DNA of 54,499 nt from Gammaproteobacteria bacterium (GCA_011321815.1 DROS01000012.1:1-54499); one strand, 5' to 3'. Shown: positions 34,404 through 44,600, counted from the stretch's first letter. Made by a program: numbers and translations. The notes: generated by a model from the sequence alone, not told the origin.

Positions 34404-34495
34404 CCCTATAACGTTAGCCACTCGAAATATAACGAAAGTTCAATCGAACCGCCGCTGACAAGATTCACACTACGCCAGGGAGGCGCAAACGGGCT

Positions 34496-34520
34496 GCTGA
34501 AATCCTCAGTGGATTTCAGC
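34496..34520. promoter_or_regulatory. Perfect 10-bp inverted repeat upstream of the multicopper oxidase
   Basis: GCTGAAATCC (34496-34505) and GGATTTCAGC (34511-34520) are exact reverse complements with a TCAGT loop. No T-run follows, so it is unlikely to be a terminator. It is either an operator or a leader hairpin 38 bases before the ATG. The rest of the 34006-34558 gap shows no gene. Confidence 0.6.
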
Positions 34521-34558
34521 GGGGGTTGTCTGAATAAAAAACACGGAGACACCGCGAT

Positions 34559-36286
34559 ATGAAACCATTAATCATCGCAACATCACTTTGCCTTGCGCTC
34601 GCGCTACCACTTGCCAATGCAGGCAAATCGCATGACCGCAATCACGAAAAACGTCATCAACAAACGCACCATAAGCCACATCATGACAAACGCCATGATA
34701 AGCGTCATGACAAATACTTCAGCAAACGCACCAAAGCCGAGGCCTTCGGCTTGCAACTGCTGGAAGATATCAACCCCGATCCACACATTGTGGAAATTAA
34801 TCTGGAGGCACGCGAGGATTATGTGGAAATGATCCCTGGCGTGCCTTCCAAGGTGTATACCTATAACGGCACCGTGCCGGGGCCACTGATTCGTGGCACG
34901 GTGGGTGACACTCTGATCATTCACTTCACCAACAATCTACCGGAGCCCACCACTATCCATTGGCATGGCCTGCGCCTGCCTGCGGACATGGATGGCGCCT
35001 CGGTCGCGCAAAATCCTTTACAGCCTGGTGAAACATTCACCTATCAGTATGAGCTGAAAGAGGCCTCGCTGTTCTGGTATCACCCACATGTCCGCTCCAA
35101 CGAACAGGTCGAAAAAGGTCTGGCGGGCGCGTTACTGGTATCCGAGAAAAAACGCAATATCAACAAGCATATTCGCAAAACCAAACAAAAAATACTGGTT
35201 CTCGATGATGTGTTGCTTGATGAAAACGGTCAGGTCGAAGAAGCTTTCGTAGGTACGCCGGAAGAAGTCCTGTTGAAAAAAATCAACGGTCGTACCGGTA
35301 ACACCCTGCTGGTCAATGGCCGCCAGATGCCCACCATGCACGTTAAATCCGGTGAGCCTATCCGTTGGCGCATGGTGAATATCGCCAATACGCGCTTCAT
35401 GCGTGTTGCTGTACCAGGACACAAGCTGACCCGCATCGGTGGCGATGGTGGCCTGCTGGAAACCCCCATCCGGGATATGGATGACGTGTTTCTGGTGCCC
35501 GGACAACGTGCTGACATCATGTTTATCCCCAAAGGCAAACCGGGCAGCGAGCTGATCGTGTATTGGAAAGACACCGCTCGCGGTCGTCACACCATTGATA
35601 TCATGGACAACGGCATGGTGATGATGGGCGATGATGAAATGGACGGCAATTATCCCGATATCCCGCTCATGCGCCTGGTATTCAAAAAAGGACACAAACA
35701 CGCCAAAAAACTTAAACTGCCCAGGCATCTGCGCACCATCGAGCCCATCGACACGACTGGTGCTGCTGAGACCACGCTCAAATTTGGCCACAGCATGCCT
35801 ATGGCCAATGGCATGATCAAATTCCTCATCAACGGTAAAACCTTTAACGAAGTCACCACCCACGATGCACCTGACGCGCAGGTTGGCGAAATCCAGGTGT
35901 GGAATCTGGTCAACATGACAGGCGGCGACCATCCATTCCACCTGCACGGTTTCTTCTTCCAGGTACTGGAGACCATCTACAAAGATAAAGATGGCAATGT
36001 GCTGGAAGTAGTCCCTGCACCACAACTGGAAAACGTTGACATGGTTAATCTGCCTGCCCGCAATGGCCCCATGGGCTCGGTGTCGGTCACCAAAATTGCC
36101 ATCGACTTCTCACCCGCAGAGGGTCTCACCGGTGCGGATATTGAGGCAAACGGCGGCGTTGCCGTCATCGAAAACGCCAATCTCGAAATGGGTAAACGAG
36201 GGCGCTCGGGTGGCTGGCAGTTCCATTGTCACATCCTCGAACACGCAGACACCGGTATGATGTCCTTCGTTGAAGTATTCCAATAA
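34559..36286 (+). CDS. Multicopper oxidase with a His-rich N-terminus
   Basis: A 575-residue secreted copper enzyme. After a signal peptide (residues 1-21) comes a stretch rich in His and Lys (22-58) with repeats such as HDKRHDKRHDK, likely a metal-binding tail. Copper ligands are seen as HWHG (134-137), WYHPH (174-177), HPFHLHG, and the C-terminal HCHILEHADTGMM that carries the type 1 Cys and axial Met. This fits CueO/CopA/laccase-type enzymes that oxidise Cu(I), Mn, Fe or phenols; the substrate is not certain. A terminator follows. It has its own promoter candidate and leader hairpin. Confidence 0.92.
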   Translation: MKPLIIATSLCLALALPLANAGKSHDRNHEKRHQQTHHKPHHDKRHDKRHDKYFSKRTKAEAFGLQLLEDINPDPHIVEINLEAREDYVEMIPGVPSKVYTYNGTVPGPLIRGTVGDTLIIHFTNNLPEPTTIHWHGLRLPADMDGASVAQNPLQPGETFTYQYELKEASLFWYHPHVRSNEQVEKGLAGALLVSEKKRNINKHIRKTKQKILVLDDVLLDENGQVEEAFVGTPEEVLLKKINGRTGNTLLVNGRQMPTMHVKSGEPIRWRMVNIANTRFMRVAVPGHKLTRIGGDGGLLETPIRDMDDVFLVPGQRADIMFIPKGKPGSELIVYWKDTARGRHTIDIMDNGMVMMGDDEMDGNYPDIPLMRLVFKKGHKHAKKLKLPRHLRTIEPIDTTGAAETTLKFGHSMPMANGMIKFLINGKTFNEVTTHDAPDAQVGEIQVWNLVNMTGGDHPFHLHGFFFQVLETIYKDKDGNVLEVVPAPQLENVDMVNLPARNGPMGSVSVTKIAIDFSPAEGLTGADIEANGGVAVIENANLEMGKRGRSGGWQFHCHILEHADTGMMSFVEVFQ

Positions 36287-36309
36287 CAACTGCCTGACCG
36301 CAACTTTTG

Positions 36310-36336
36310 CCCCCCGGCTATGCCGGGGGGTTTATT
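36310..36336 (+). terminator. Rho-independent terminator after the multicopper oxidase
   Basis: CCCCCCGGC pairs exactly with GCCGGGGGG across a TAT loop, and TTTATT follows. The TTTT before the stem lies on the wrong side for the plus strand and gives only AAAA on the minus strand, so it acts mainly to the right. Confidence 0.75.
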
Positions 36337-36356
36337 GGGGCGGAAAAAGGCGGAAA

Positions 36357-38747
36357 TCAAACAGACCATTTCCAGCCCCGGATCTCCGGCAAGTCTTGCC
36401 CATATTCAACAATATACGCTTTGTGCTCAATTAACTTATCGCGCATTTTCTGTTTGAGATAAACGGCGCTTGCCGCCAATGCGGGTACCCGGTCGATAAC
36501 ATCCTCCACCAAGTGGTAGCGATCCATATCGTTCAGCACTACCATATCAAAGGGGGTTGTGGTGGTGCCCTCCTCTTTGTAACCACGCACATGTAAATGA
36601 TGGTGGCACGCACGTCGATAGGTCAGGCGATGAATCAGCCATGGGTAACCGTGGTAGGCAAAAATCACCGAAATATTGGCTGGAAAGAGGGCATCAAAAT
36701 CCTTATCAGCCAGTCCATGGGGGTGCTCACTCTGCGGCTGTAGCGTCATCAAATCCACGACATTAATCACTCTGATTTTCAGTTCCGGAAGATGCTGCCG
36801 CAACAAATCCACGGCCGCCAGGGTTTCCAGCGTAGGCACATCCCCTGCACAAGCCATAATGACATCCGGCTCATTACCCTGGTCATTACTGGCCCAATCC
36901 CAGATGCCAATACCCGCACTGCAATGTTTAATCGCGGCATCCATAGTGAGCCATTGAAGCTGTGGTTGTTTACCCGCAACAATAACGTTGATGAGGTTTT
37001 TTGAACGCAAACAGGTATCGGTAACATGCAACAGGGTATTGGCATCGGGCGGCAGATAAACACGGATAATATCAGCCTTTTTATTCATCACATGATCAAT
37101 AAAACCGGGGTCCTGATGAGAAAACCCGTTGTGATCCTGGCGCCAGACATGAGAGGTCAACAAATAGTTGAGCGATGCAATGGGCTGCCGCCAGGAAATT
37201 TCCTTGCCGGTGACCTTGAGCCACTTGGCATGCTGGTTAAACATGGAATCCACAATGTGGATAAAGGCCTCATAACAGGAAAAAAGGCCATGACGACCGG
37301 TGAGCAGGTATCCTTCCAGCCAGCCCTGGCAGGTGTGCTCACTGAGAATTTCCATGACCCGGCCATCTGTTGCAAGATGGTCATCTTCCGGCAAGGTTTG
37401 CGCCTGCCATGCCCGGTTGGTAACTTCGAATAATGCACCCAGTCGGTTAGAGGCGGTTTCGTCCGGCCCGAATACACGAAAGTTTTTTGTCTCGGAATTG
37501 AGCTTCATCACATCACGCAACAGTTCGCCCATCGCGCGTGTTGCCTCACCTGCACTTTGCCCCGGCTCTGTCACCTCCAGCGCATAATTGCGAAAATCAG
37601 GCATGACCAGATCTTTCAACAACTGGCCACCGTTGGCATGAGGAATGGCGCCCATACGTCGTTCACCTTCAGGCGCCAGCGCCGCAAGTTCTTCGCGTAA
37701 AGTACCGTTATGATCAAACAGCTCTTCCGGCTTGTAGCTTTTCATCCATTGTTCAAGCAACTCAAGATGCCCTGGGTTGGTGGCAAGGTTGCCAAACGGT
37801 ACTTGGTGAGAACGCCAGTAATCCTCAGCCTTTTTGCCATCCACTTCTTTTGGCCCTGTCCACCCTTTGGGCGAGCGCAATATAATCATGGGCCAGCGCG
37901 CCCGGGGCTGGTTACCGCTTATTCTGGCATCCTCCTGAATGCGTTTGATCCTGGCGATAACCGTATCCAGCGTTACGGCCATTTTTTGATGCATCACGCC
38001 AGGGTCCGCGCCTTCAACAAAATAGGGCTGGTAACCATAACCGACAAACAGCTTTTCCAATTCATCGTGACTGATCCGGGCAAGCACCGTGGGGTTGGCA
38101 ATCTTGTACCCGTTAAGATGCAGTATGGGCAATACCGCACCATCGGTGACAGGATTGAGAAACTTGTTGGAATGCCAGGCAGTTGCCAGCGGCCCGGTCT
38201 CTGCCTCACCATCACCCACTACACAGGCGGCGATCAAACCTGGATTATCCAACACTGCTCCATAGGCGTGGGAAAGCACATAGCCCAGCTCACCACCTTC
38301 ATGGATAGAACCCGGTGTTTCGGGCGCAACATGGCTGGGAATACCGCCGGGGAAAGAAAACTGTTTAAACAGTTTTTTCATGCCCTCGGCATCCTGGCTG
38401 ATGTTGGGGTAGCGTTCGCTATAGGTGCCTTCAAGATACGTATTGGCCACCAGGCCGGGACCACCATGCCCCGGCCCGGTGAGGTAGATCACACTCAGGT
38501 CGTCACGTTTGATGACACGATTCAGGTGGACATAGATAAAATTCAACCCCGGCGTGGTCCCCCAATGGCCAAGCAGCCTTGCCTTGACGTGCGCAAGCGT
38601 CAACGGTTTTTTGAGCAGGGCATTATCCCGTAGGTAAATCTGTCCCACTGAAAGATAGTTGGCAGCACGCCAATAGGCGTTGATTCGCGTCAACTCATCC
38701 GTAGAAAGTGGCTGCACTGCTGTAACATTTTCACCTGTATTGCTCAC
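36357..38747 (-). CDS. xfp: Xylulose-5-phosphate/fructose-6-phosphate phosphoketolase
   Basis: A 796-residue TPP enzyme that splits xylulose-5-P or fructose-6-P with phosphate to acetyl phosphate plus glyceraldehyde-3-P or erythrose-4-P. Family motifs are [11 protein letters not shown] near residue 90, [26 protein letters not shown] (recognisable in pieces), and the TPP site [15 protein letters not shown]. The C-terminal part reads [20 protein letters not shown]. Its ATG overlaps the stop of ackA, so both enzymes should be made together and pass acetyl phosphate to ATP synthesis. Confidence 0.96.
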   Translation of the reverse strand: MSNTGENVTAVQPLSTDELTRINAYWRAANYLSVGQIYLRDNALLKKPLTLAHVKARLLGHWGTTPGLNFIYVHLNRVIKRDDLSVIYLTGPGHGGPGLVANTYLEGTYSERYPNISQDAEGMKKLFKQFSFPGGIPSHVAPETPGSIHEGGELGYVLSHAYGAVLDNPGLIAACVVGDGEAETGPLATAWHSNKFLNPVTDGAVLPILHLNGYKIANPTVLARISHDELEKLFVGYGYQPYFVEGADPGVMHQKMAVTLDTVIARIKRIQEDARISGNQPRARWPMIILRSPKGWTGPKEVDGKKAEDYWRSHQVPFGNLATNPGHLELLEQWMKSYKPEELFDHNGTLREELAALAPEGERRMGAIPHANGGQLLKDLVMPDFRNYALEVTEPGQSAGEATRAMGELLRDVMKLNSETKNFRVFGPDETASNRLGALFEVTNRAWQAQTLPEDDHLATDGRVMEILSEHTCQGWLEGYLLTGRHGLFSCYEAFIHIVDSMFNQHAKWLKVTGKEISWRQPIASLNYLLTSHVWRQDHNGFSHQDPGFIDHVMNKKADIIRVYLPPDANTLLHVTDTCLRSKNLINVIVAGKQPQLQWLTMDAAIKHCSAGIGIWDWASNDQGNEPDVIMACAGDVPTLETLAAVDLLRQHLPELKIRVINVVDLMTLQPQSEHPHGLADKDFDALFPANISVIFAYHGYPWLIHRLTYRRACHHHLHVRGYKEEGTTTTPFDMVVLNDMDRYHLVEDVIDRVPALAASAVYLKQKMRDKLIEHKAYIVEYGQDLPEIRGWKWSV

Positions 38748-39865
38748 GGCAAACCCTCCACGTTATTCATTATAGCGACCGCATCAAGCGCCATCACCCG
38801 CGCCTCGTCCACAGGCATCACCCACACATCAGTCTGGCTGTCCGCAGCACTGATACACAACTCTTTTCCCGTAACATTATCATTCCGGAACAAATCCAGG
38901 CTCACACCCAACCATTGCATGTCCTGAAGAATTTTCATCCTTATCTTTGCACTGTTTTCACCCACACCACCGCCAAATAAAATCGCATCAGCACCACCCA
39001 GCACTGACAGATAAGCCCCTATATATTTACGCACACGATAGCAATACAGACTGACCGCCAATTCGGCATCAGGGCTGCCGGAATCCAGCAATACCTGCAT
39101 ATCACTACTTTCATCGGATACACCAAGCAAACCGCTTTGAGTGTTCAACAGTCGCTCAACGTCTTCGACATTCATCCCCTCTTGTCGTTGCAAGAACATG
39201 ATGACTGCCGGGTCAACATCACCTGAGCGGGTTGCCATCAACAACCCCTCCAACGGTGAAAACCCCATGGATGTATCCACTGGCACACCGTGATCAATAG
39301 CGGTAATGGAACAACCCGAGCCAAGCTGGATGGAAATAACCCTGCCGCCGCCTCTGACATCCGGACGGACTTCACCCCAGCGATTTAACATTGCACGGTG
39401 AGCAATGCCATGAAACCCGTAGCGCCGAATGCCATGCTCACGACACAGTTCGCGCGGCATTGCGTAAATGGTCGCGACCTCCGGTAACGATTGATAAAAC
39501 GCCGTATCAAACACAGCCACCTGGGACACGTGTTCACCCAGCAAGCGACGGGCAAGTTGAATCCATTCAAGCGCCGATGGATTATGCAATGGCGCCAGCG
39601 GTATCAGTCGTTTAATCTCCGCCTCCACCGTGGCATCAATCCGGCAAGGCGTTACAAGTCGCGTTCCACCATGAACCACCCGGTGCACAACCAGTGTAAT
39701 GCCCGCAGCCTCAACCGGCGAAATAAAATTTCCCAGCAAAGACAAATCGGCAGAATCAATGCCCTTATAATGTACACTGGCCAACTGCTTTAAACTGTTT
39801 TCAGTTTGAACGAACAGACTCAAACGTAAAGAAGAACTACCTGCGTTTATGGCGAGAATCGACAT
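38744..39865 (-). CDS. ackA: Acetate kinase
   Basis: Converts acetyl phosphate and ADP to acetate and ATP. The 373-residue product has [12 protein letters not shown] at the start, VVHRVVHGG, the catalytic Asp in [22 protein letters not shown] and [10 protein letters not shown]. It is some 25 residues shorter than E. coli AckA, and its FDTAFYQS differs from the usual FDTAFHQT. It is the first gene of ackA-xfp. Confidence 0.93.
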   Translation of the reverse strand: MSILAINAGSSSLRLSLFVQTENSLKQLASVHYKGIDSADLSLLGNFISPVEAAGITLVVHRVVHGGTRLVTPCRIDATVEAEIKRLIPLAPLHNPSALEWIQLARRLLGEHVSQVAVFDTAFYQSLPEVATIYAMPRELCREHGIRRYGFHGIAHRAMLNRWGEVRPDVRGGGRVISIQLGSGCSITAIDHGVPVDTSMGFSPLEGLLMATRSGDVDPAVIMFLQRQEGMNVEDVERLLNTQSGLLGVSDESSDMQVLLDSGSPDAELAVSLYCYRVRKYIGAYLSVLGGADAILFGGGVGENSAKIRMKILQDMQWLGVSLDLFRNDNVTGKELCISAADSQTDVWVMPVDEARVMALDAVAIMNNVEGLP

Positions 39866-39993
39866 TGTGCTATTTAATATGCAACCCGGCGTCTTGTGTC
39901 ATTACACTGACATAATACTCCCGATTTTCCTTAACGTAACCTTATTAAATCATCGGTAAACATAATATTTTAGAGTAAAAAAATAGGATACAC

Positions 39994-41682
39994 ATGTTAT
40001 CTGCACTAAAAAAATCATTAAAAAGCAACCCCTCATACCATGATATTCAAACGAATATTCTGGCAGGTTTAACTGTCGGAGTAATTGCATTACCACTTTC
40101 TATGGCGCTGGCAATTGCCAGTGGAACCCCACCACAACATGGCCTATACACAGCAATAATCGCTGGCATTGTTATCGCTTTAACTGGTGGCTCAAAAGTA
40201 AATATATCAGGCCCTACAGCTGCGTTTGTTGTCGTATTACTGCCAATTGTTCAGGAATTTGGCATAGGCGGACTGCTCCTTAGTGGATTCATGGCCGGCT
40301 TAATTCTCATTATTATGGGTATCAGCAAGCTGGGAAAATTTATTGAAATCGTGCCATACCCTGTCATCATCGGCTTTACCGCAGGCATTGGTGTAGTTAT
40401 CGCCACTTTTCAAATAAAAGATTTTCTCGGGCTTGATATAGCGTCAATGGATGGCCACTACCTTGACAAACTTGCATTTATTTTCCATGCAATACCAACG
40501 ATTAACTGGCAAGAGACCCTGATTGGCGGGCTGACACTTGTGATATTGTTAGCTTGGCCACGAGTACGGTCTAAAATTCCCGGCCATCTCGTTGCTCTGT
40601 TTTTCGGCTCCATAATCGCCTTACTGTTAAGTTATTTCATTCAGGACTTCTCTGTTGCCACTATCGGCAGCCGATTTCACTATGAGATTAACGGTATCTC
40701 AGGCAATGGGATTCCTGCAATTCTGCCAACATTTGAATGGCCTTGGAATCTACCCGGTGGCGATGGCAAGCCCATCGGACTTAGCTTCGAGCTTGTCCGG
40801 TTACTTCTGCCCTCAGCCATTACAATTGCGATACTGGGTTCACTGGAATCATTGTTGTGCGCAACGGTTGCCGATGGCATGTCTGGAAAAAAACATAACC
40901 CAAACGATGAACTTATCGGCCAGGGGATCGGTAATATGATTACACCGCTATTCGGTGGCCTTCCGGCAACTGCGGCTATTGCCCGTACAACAGCAAACAT
41001 CAAGGCGGGAGGCAGCTTACCATTGGCCTCAGTCGTTCACAGCCTATTCATACTCATCGCCATACTGGCACTGTCACCATTGCTATTCTACCTGCCCATG
41101 GCCTCAATGGCGGCATTATTATTAGTGGTTGCATGGAACATGAGCGAAGTCAGGCATTTTGTTCGTACTGTCAAAATTGCCCCCAAAGATGACGTTTTGG
41201 TTTTAATCTTATGCTTTCTACTCACCATTTTCTTTGATATGACGATTGCTGTCGCTGTCGGCATGGGGCTTGCCGCAATGTTATTCATTCGCAGAAGCGT
41301 CAGTCTGGCGGAAACCACAGAAATAGAGAGCAATCATGATGCCTATAACCTGCCTGATAAAATTGCGGTATACGACATCAACGGACCATTGTTTTTTGGT
41401 TCCGCGCAAAAAGCATTAAAAACAATTTCAACAGTAACGCCTGATATACAAGTCGTCATTCTTGACATGTCAAAAGTTACTATGCTTGATATGAGCGCCA
41501 TTATTGCAATGGAATCAATGGCAGAAACCCTTTCCAACAAAAACATGGGGTTGATCATCAATAACTTGCAACCCAGAATGATATTAAAACTGCGCCGTGC
41601 CAACATCAGAAAAAAATCTGGCAAAATAGCGTTTTCCAGATCTCTTGCAGACGGTTTCGTGCTGGCAAATAAAATGCTCTAG
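39994..41682 (+). CDS. SulP-family anion transporter with STAS domain (DauA-like)
   Basis: A 562-residue membrane transporter. Residues 20-430 hold about 12-14 helices with the SulP signatures NILAGLTVGVIALPLSMALA, SGPTAAFVVVLLPI, GSLESLLCATVADGM and GGLPATAAIARTTANI. The last 120 residues are a STAS domain (AVYDINGPLFFGSAQKA...VVILDMSKVTMLDMSA). Length and sequence type resemble DauA, a dicarboxylate carrier, and also the BicA-type bicarbonate carriers; in an autotroph bicarbonate, sulfate or dicarboxylate are all possible. Its TAG stop lies in the end of the MITE-like element. Confidence 0.9.
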   Translation: MLSALKKSLKSNPSYHDIQTNILAGLTVGVIALPLSMALAIASGTPPQHGLYTAIIAGIVIALTGGSKVNISGPTAAFVVVLLPIVQEFGIGGLLLSGFMAGLILIIMGISKLGKFIEIVPYPVIIGFTAGIGVVIATFQIKDFLGLDIASMDGHYLDKLAFIFHAIPTINWQETLIGGLTLVILLAWPRVRSKIPGHLVALFFGSIIALLLSYFIQDFSVATIGSRFHYEINGISGNGIPAILPTFEWPWNLPGGDGKPIGLSFELVRLLLPSAITIAILGSLESLLCATVADGMSGKKHNPNDELIGQGIGNMITPLFGGLPATAAIARTTANIKAGGSLPLASVVHSLFILIAILALSPLLFYLPMASMAALLLVVAWNMSEVRHFVRTVKIAPKDDVLVLILCFLLTIFFDMTIAVAVGMGLAAMLFIRRSVSLAETTEIESNHDAYNLPDKIAVYDINGPLFFGSAQKALKTISTVTPDIQVVILDMSKVTMLDMSAIIAMESMAETLSNKNMGLIINNLQPRMILKLRRANIRKKSGKIAFSRSLADGFVLANKML

Positions 41683-41842
41683 AAGCCTGTCGGATTTAGG
41701 TGATCGTCGTGAGGCGAGTGGGAAATGGCGGACCGTTTTTCGATCATTTGAGGCGAATAGTGGTGACTATTTAACGAAAATGATCGGAAAAATGGACCCA
41801 TTTCCCACCGCCGTAGATTCATCCTAAGTCCGACAGGCTCCT
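41680..41842. mobile_element. About 160-bp palindromic MITE-like element with TA-flanked ends
   Basis: The ends are inverted: AGCCTGTCGGATTTAGG (41684-41700) and CCTAAGTCCGACAGGCT (41823-41839) differ at one position. The next layer also pairs imperfectly (GTGGGAAATGG with CCATTTCCCAC; CGATCATTT with AAAATGATCG). The centre is AATAGT-GGTG-ACTATT. The whole element could fold as one long hairpin. It is bounded by TA on both sides, as for IS630/Tc1-type insertions. It has no ORF. A half copy is at 31929-32001. Confidence 0.8.
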
Positions 41843-41936
41843 ACATATACCCGTAGCGTTTGGGTGTTGGAGCGCTAAGCACCATTACGACACATTGTAT
41901 TGTGATTTTTTCCCAAGAGTCGCCACTTAAACCAAA

Positions 41937-42707
41937 TCACCTTCCCCCCGCCACATCAATAAGCGCACCAGTTACATACGACGCTTCATCTGACATCAAC
42001 CATACTATGGCATTGGCAACGTCTGAGGCACTACCTACCTTCTTCATGGGAATGAATTTTTTCAGCTTTTGCGGCCGGTTAATATCCCCTGCATCGAGGT
42101 GCATTTCTGTTTCAATCAACCCTGGTCTTACTGCATTGACTCTGATACCTTCCTCGGCAACTTCTTTCGAGAGCCCAATTGTCATCGTGTCTATTGCGCC
42201 TTTTGAGGCTGCATAGTCGATAAATTCATGCGGCGATCCAAGCCGTGCGGCAGCAGATGATACATTTATGATAGAGCCACCATGCCCATCCCGGCCTGTT
42301 GACATTCGTTTGACGGCTTCACGAGCACATAAAAAACTTCCCACAATATTCGTGTTAAATATTTTATGCAGCCGGTCCGCACTGACATCAACCAACGGGG
42401 ATTGGGGAGCGATAACACCCGCGTTGTTTATTAATGCCTGAATTTTTCCGAATTTATCCACCGTATTGAATAAAGAAATGACATCCGCTTCCTTGCTTAT
42501 ATCTGCTTTTACAGATATCGCTGAACCACCAGATTCATTTATTTCATCCACCAGCTTTTCGGCGGAATCATTCCTGCTTTGATAGTTTATACAGATTGAC
42601 CACCCTTTTTTATTTGCCAGCCTTGCTGTGGCAGCCCCGATACCCCGACCGCCACCGGTAATAAGCGCCACTCTTTTTTTCAGGGCCACAGAACTATCAG
42701 GTTTCAT
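41937..42707 (-). CDS. Short-chain dehydrogenase/reductase
   Basis: A 256-residue NAD(P)-dependent oxidoreductase of the classical SDR family (FabG/glucose dehydrogenase-like). The cofactor loop GGGRGIG (18-24), NNAGVI, the catalytic Ser in INVSSAAA and YAASK with the Tyr and Lys are all present, and it ends VTGALIDVAGGR. I choose ATG 42707, which overlaps the GNAT gene by 11 bases; an ATG at 42746 would overlap by 50. Substrate unknown. Confidence 0.87.
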   Translation of the reverse strand: MKPDSSVALKKRVALITGGGRGIGAATARLANKKGWSICINYQSRNDSAEKLVDEINESGGSAISVKADISKEADVISLFNTVDKFGKIQALINNAGVIAPQSPLVDVSADRLHKIFNTNIVGSFLCAREAVKRMSTGRDGHGGSIINVSSAAARLGSPHEFIDYAASKGAIDTMTIGLSKEVAEEGIRVNAVRPGLIETEMHLDAGDINRPQKLKKFIPMKKVGSASDVANAIVWLMSDEASYVTGALIDVAGGR

Positions 42708-43134
42708 TGACCAACCCCAGCTCAAGCGCTTGATTCTGGTTTTCAAAAATAGCCATAGCGGTACTCATACGTTTAAAACCCAATTTTCTGTAAAAATTTT
42801 CTTTCCCCGGATACGCATACAAAATAATTTTCTTGTGCCCTTTTGATAACTCAACAAGATTCGACACAATACTTTCACCAATACCCACACCTTGATAATC
42901 CGGCAAAACTGCCACATCACAAATGTATGAACAATCAATCCCATCCGCAAGCCCCCGGCCAACACCAATCAGCTTTCTGTTATCAAAAACAAAACACTTA
43001 AACATACTGTTTGAAAATGCCTTTTCCAAATCTTCCGGTTTTTTGTTGCCCAATGGGGCCAGTTTGTATAAATTGGATAATGCTTTCCAATCGATTTCAT
43101 CTTGTGAATATAACCATTCAAAATTCAATACCAT
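42697..43134 (-). CDS. GNAT family N-acetyltransferase
   Basis: A 145-residue acetyltransferase. The acetyl-CoA site is VAVLPDYQGVGIGESIVSNL, with the Q-x-x-G-x-G/A pattern, and the C-terminal strand NFYRKLGFKRM is typical for the family. The acceptor is unknown. It is coupled with the SDR gene downstream and divergent from the glycosylase-like gene at 43188. This small block is more AT-rich than the genes around it. Confidence 0.85.
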   Translation of the reverse strand: MVLNFEWLYSQDEIDWKALSNLYKLAPLGNKKPEDLEKAFSNSMFKCFVFDNRKLIGVGRGLADGIDCSYICDVAVLPDYQGVGIGESIVSNLVELSKGHKKIILYAYPGKENFYRKLGFKRMSTAMAIFENQNQALELGLVNET

Positions 43135-43187
43135 CTCCTTTTGTTAACAGTTGCAGTATTTAAAGGCGTATTACCATAACGGATTCA

Positions 43188-43769
43188 ATGTTGATTAACG
43201 TACTCAATGAGGCAAGAAACTGCCGGCTTTGCGCCAAACAGCTTCCCCATGAACCTCGCCCGGCATTAAGGGCTCATGCCAACGCCCGGCTGTTGATTAT
43301 TGGTCAGGCCCCCGGCTCAAAAGTACATGCCAGCGGCATTCCCTGGGATGACCCCAGCGGAGACCGGTTACGAAACTGGCTGGGGATTAACAAAAACCTT
43401 TTTTACGATGAAACCCAAATAGCCATCATCCCCATGGGTTTCTGTTATCCCGGAAAAGGACGTTCAGGGGATTTGCCGCCACGTCCCGAATGTGCGCCAC
43501 AATGGCATGCCGCATTACTCTCCCGGATGCCGAATATTCAGTTGACGCTATTGATTGGTCAATATGCCCAGCGTTACTATTTGGGCAAACAACATCGTAC
43601 GCTCACTGCAACAGTTAAAGCCTGGCGCGATTATTTACCACATTATTTTGCACTGCCCCATCCTTCCCCACGCAATCAACTCTGGCTAAAAAAGAATCCC
43701 TGGTTTGAAACGGAAGTATTATCTGAAGTAAAAAAACATACGCAAAATGCTTTGGCTGGGGGAGATTAA
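43188..43769 (+). CDS. Uracil-DNA glycosylase superfamily protein
   Basis: A 193-residue protein of the UDG fold. Motif A is IIGQAPGSKVH (38-47) and motif B is HPSPRN near residue 160; both lie at the places of the uracil-DNA glycosylase superfamily. Residue Asp/Asn for catalysis in motif A is replaced by Ala-Pro, so activity may differ from Ung. An N-terminal CRLC pair (Cys12, Cys15) is present, but a full 4Fe-4S set is not certain. Members are often annotated simply as UDG family. Confidence 0.75.
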   Translation: MLINVLNEARNCRLCAKQLPHEPRPALRAHANARLLIIGQAPGSKVHASGIPWDDPSGDRLRNWLGINKNLFYDETQIAIIPMGFCYPGKGRSGDLPPRPECAPQWHAALLSRMPNIQLTLLIGQYAQRYYLGKQHRTLTATVKAWRDYLPHYFALPHPSPRNQLWLKKNPWFETEVLSEVKKHTQNALAGGD

Positions 43770-43858
43770 CAATTCCAGCCGGGCTGCGTGCGCAGTACCG
43801 CATTTACTTCCGCCGCTGTTGTATCACGTTATACAGAGCATTGTGCATACCGGGCGTC

Positions 43859-44461
43859 TCATTCCGTCGGCCGGGTCCTGTAAAATTCCCCGGCATGATT
43901 GATGTAGCCTTCCCGGCCATCCAAAGTGGTCACCCGCGCATACCCCTCCTTGAATCCGTGGGAGGGCAGGTACAGGTAATCAATAACCTGCTTCCCACTC
44001 CGGTCAATGTAACCACAGGGATAGGCATTGTGGTCATCCCAGCCTATCAGTCGGAAAAGCCGAAACAGGAATGACGGGTTCCGGGGTGGCGCACATACCC
44101 GGGCCAGGCCGTCACTGAATTTATAGGCTTTGTGGAACCGGGGAGCAATAACCATACGCCCTGTTCGGTCAATGTAACCGGAGCGATCATCTTTCACCAC
44201 CCGGGCCAGCCCTTCCGAAAAAATTTGTGCAAACTGGAAGCGAGGCTCAATAACGACTCGCCCACTGCGATCAATATAGCCATATTTCTCACCAAGCCTC
44301 ACCGCTGCCAGCCCTTGATGGAAAGCGGCTTTGGGGAAATCGCGCAGATCAACCTGCTGCGGCACCGGCCCGCCTGGCGCAGCCTGTACCAAAGCGCACG
44401 GAATCAGAAAAAACACCCACAGACAGCCCGTGCGCAGCAACCATAAAAACCTGTGTCTCAT
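43859..44461 (-). CDS. WG-repeat protein, secreted
   Basis: A 200-residue protein with a signal segment (about residues 5-28) and four WG-type repeats of the form KYGYIDRSGRVVIEPRF, with GLA(A/R)V between them. The Gly-Tyr-Ile-Asp-Arg core recurs at roughly 28-residue intervals, with a longer insertion before the third (PPRNPSFLFRLFRLIGWDD). WG repeats make beta structures of unknown function. A longer frame begins at 44512; ATG 44461 gives the better signal peptide. Confidence 0.8.
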   Translation of the reverse strand: MRHRFLWLLRTGCLWVFFLIPCALVQAAPGGPVPQQVDLRDFPKAAFHQGLAAVRLGEKYGYIDRSGRVVIEPRFQFAQIFSEGLARVVKDDRSGYIDRTGRMVIAPRFHKAYKFSDGLARVCAPPRNPSFLFRLFRLIGWDDHNAYPCGYIDRSGKQVIDYLYLPSHGFKEGYARVTTLDGREGYINHAGEFYRTRPTE

Positions 44462-44600
44462 CTGCAAAGTGTAGCCACAAAACAAAAACCAGGAACAAAA
44501 ACGGCCATCCATAAAAACCCATCATCTGACTGTGATAAGCTGGGCCCGGAAAAATACACACAAAATACAGCACTCGGTGAAAATTCAGGGGGGAAACACC

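Noticed and set aside
35132-36025. Long minus-strand open frame opposite the multicopper oxidase
   Set aside because: The oxidase motifs on the plus strand explain the sequence; the His-rich look of the frame is a shadow effect.
37710-38633. Long plus-strand open frame opposite the phosphoketolase gene
   Set aside because: No similarity or ribosome site; the coding strand is clear from phosphoketolase motifs.
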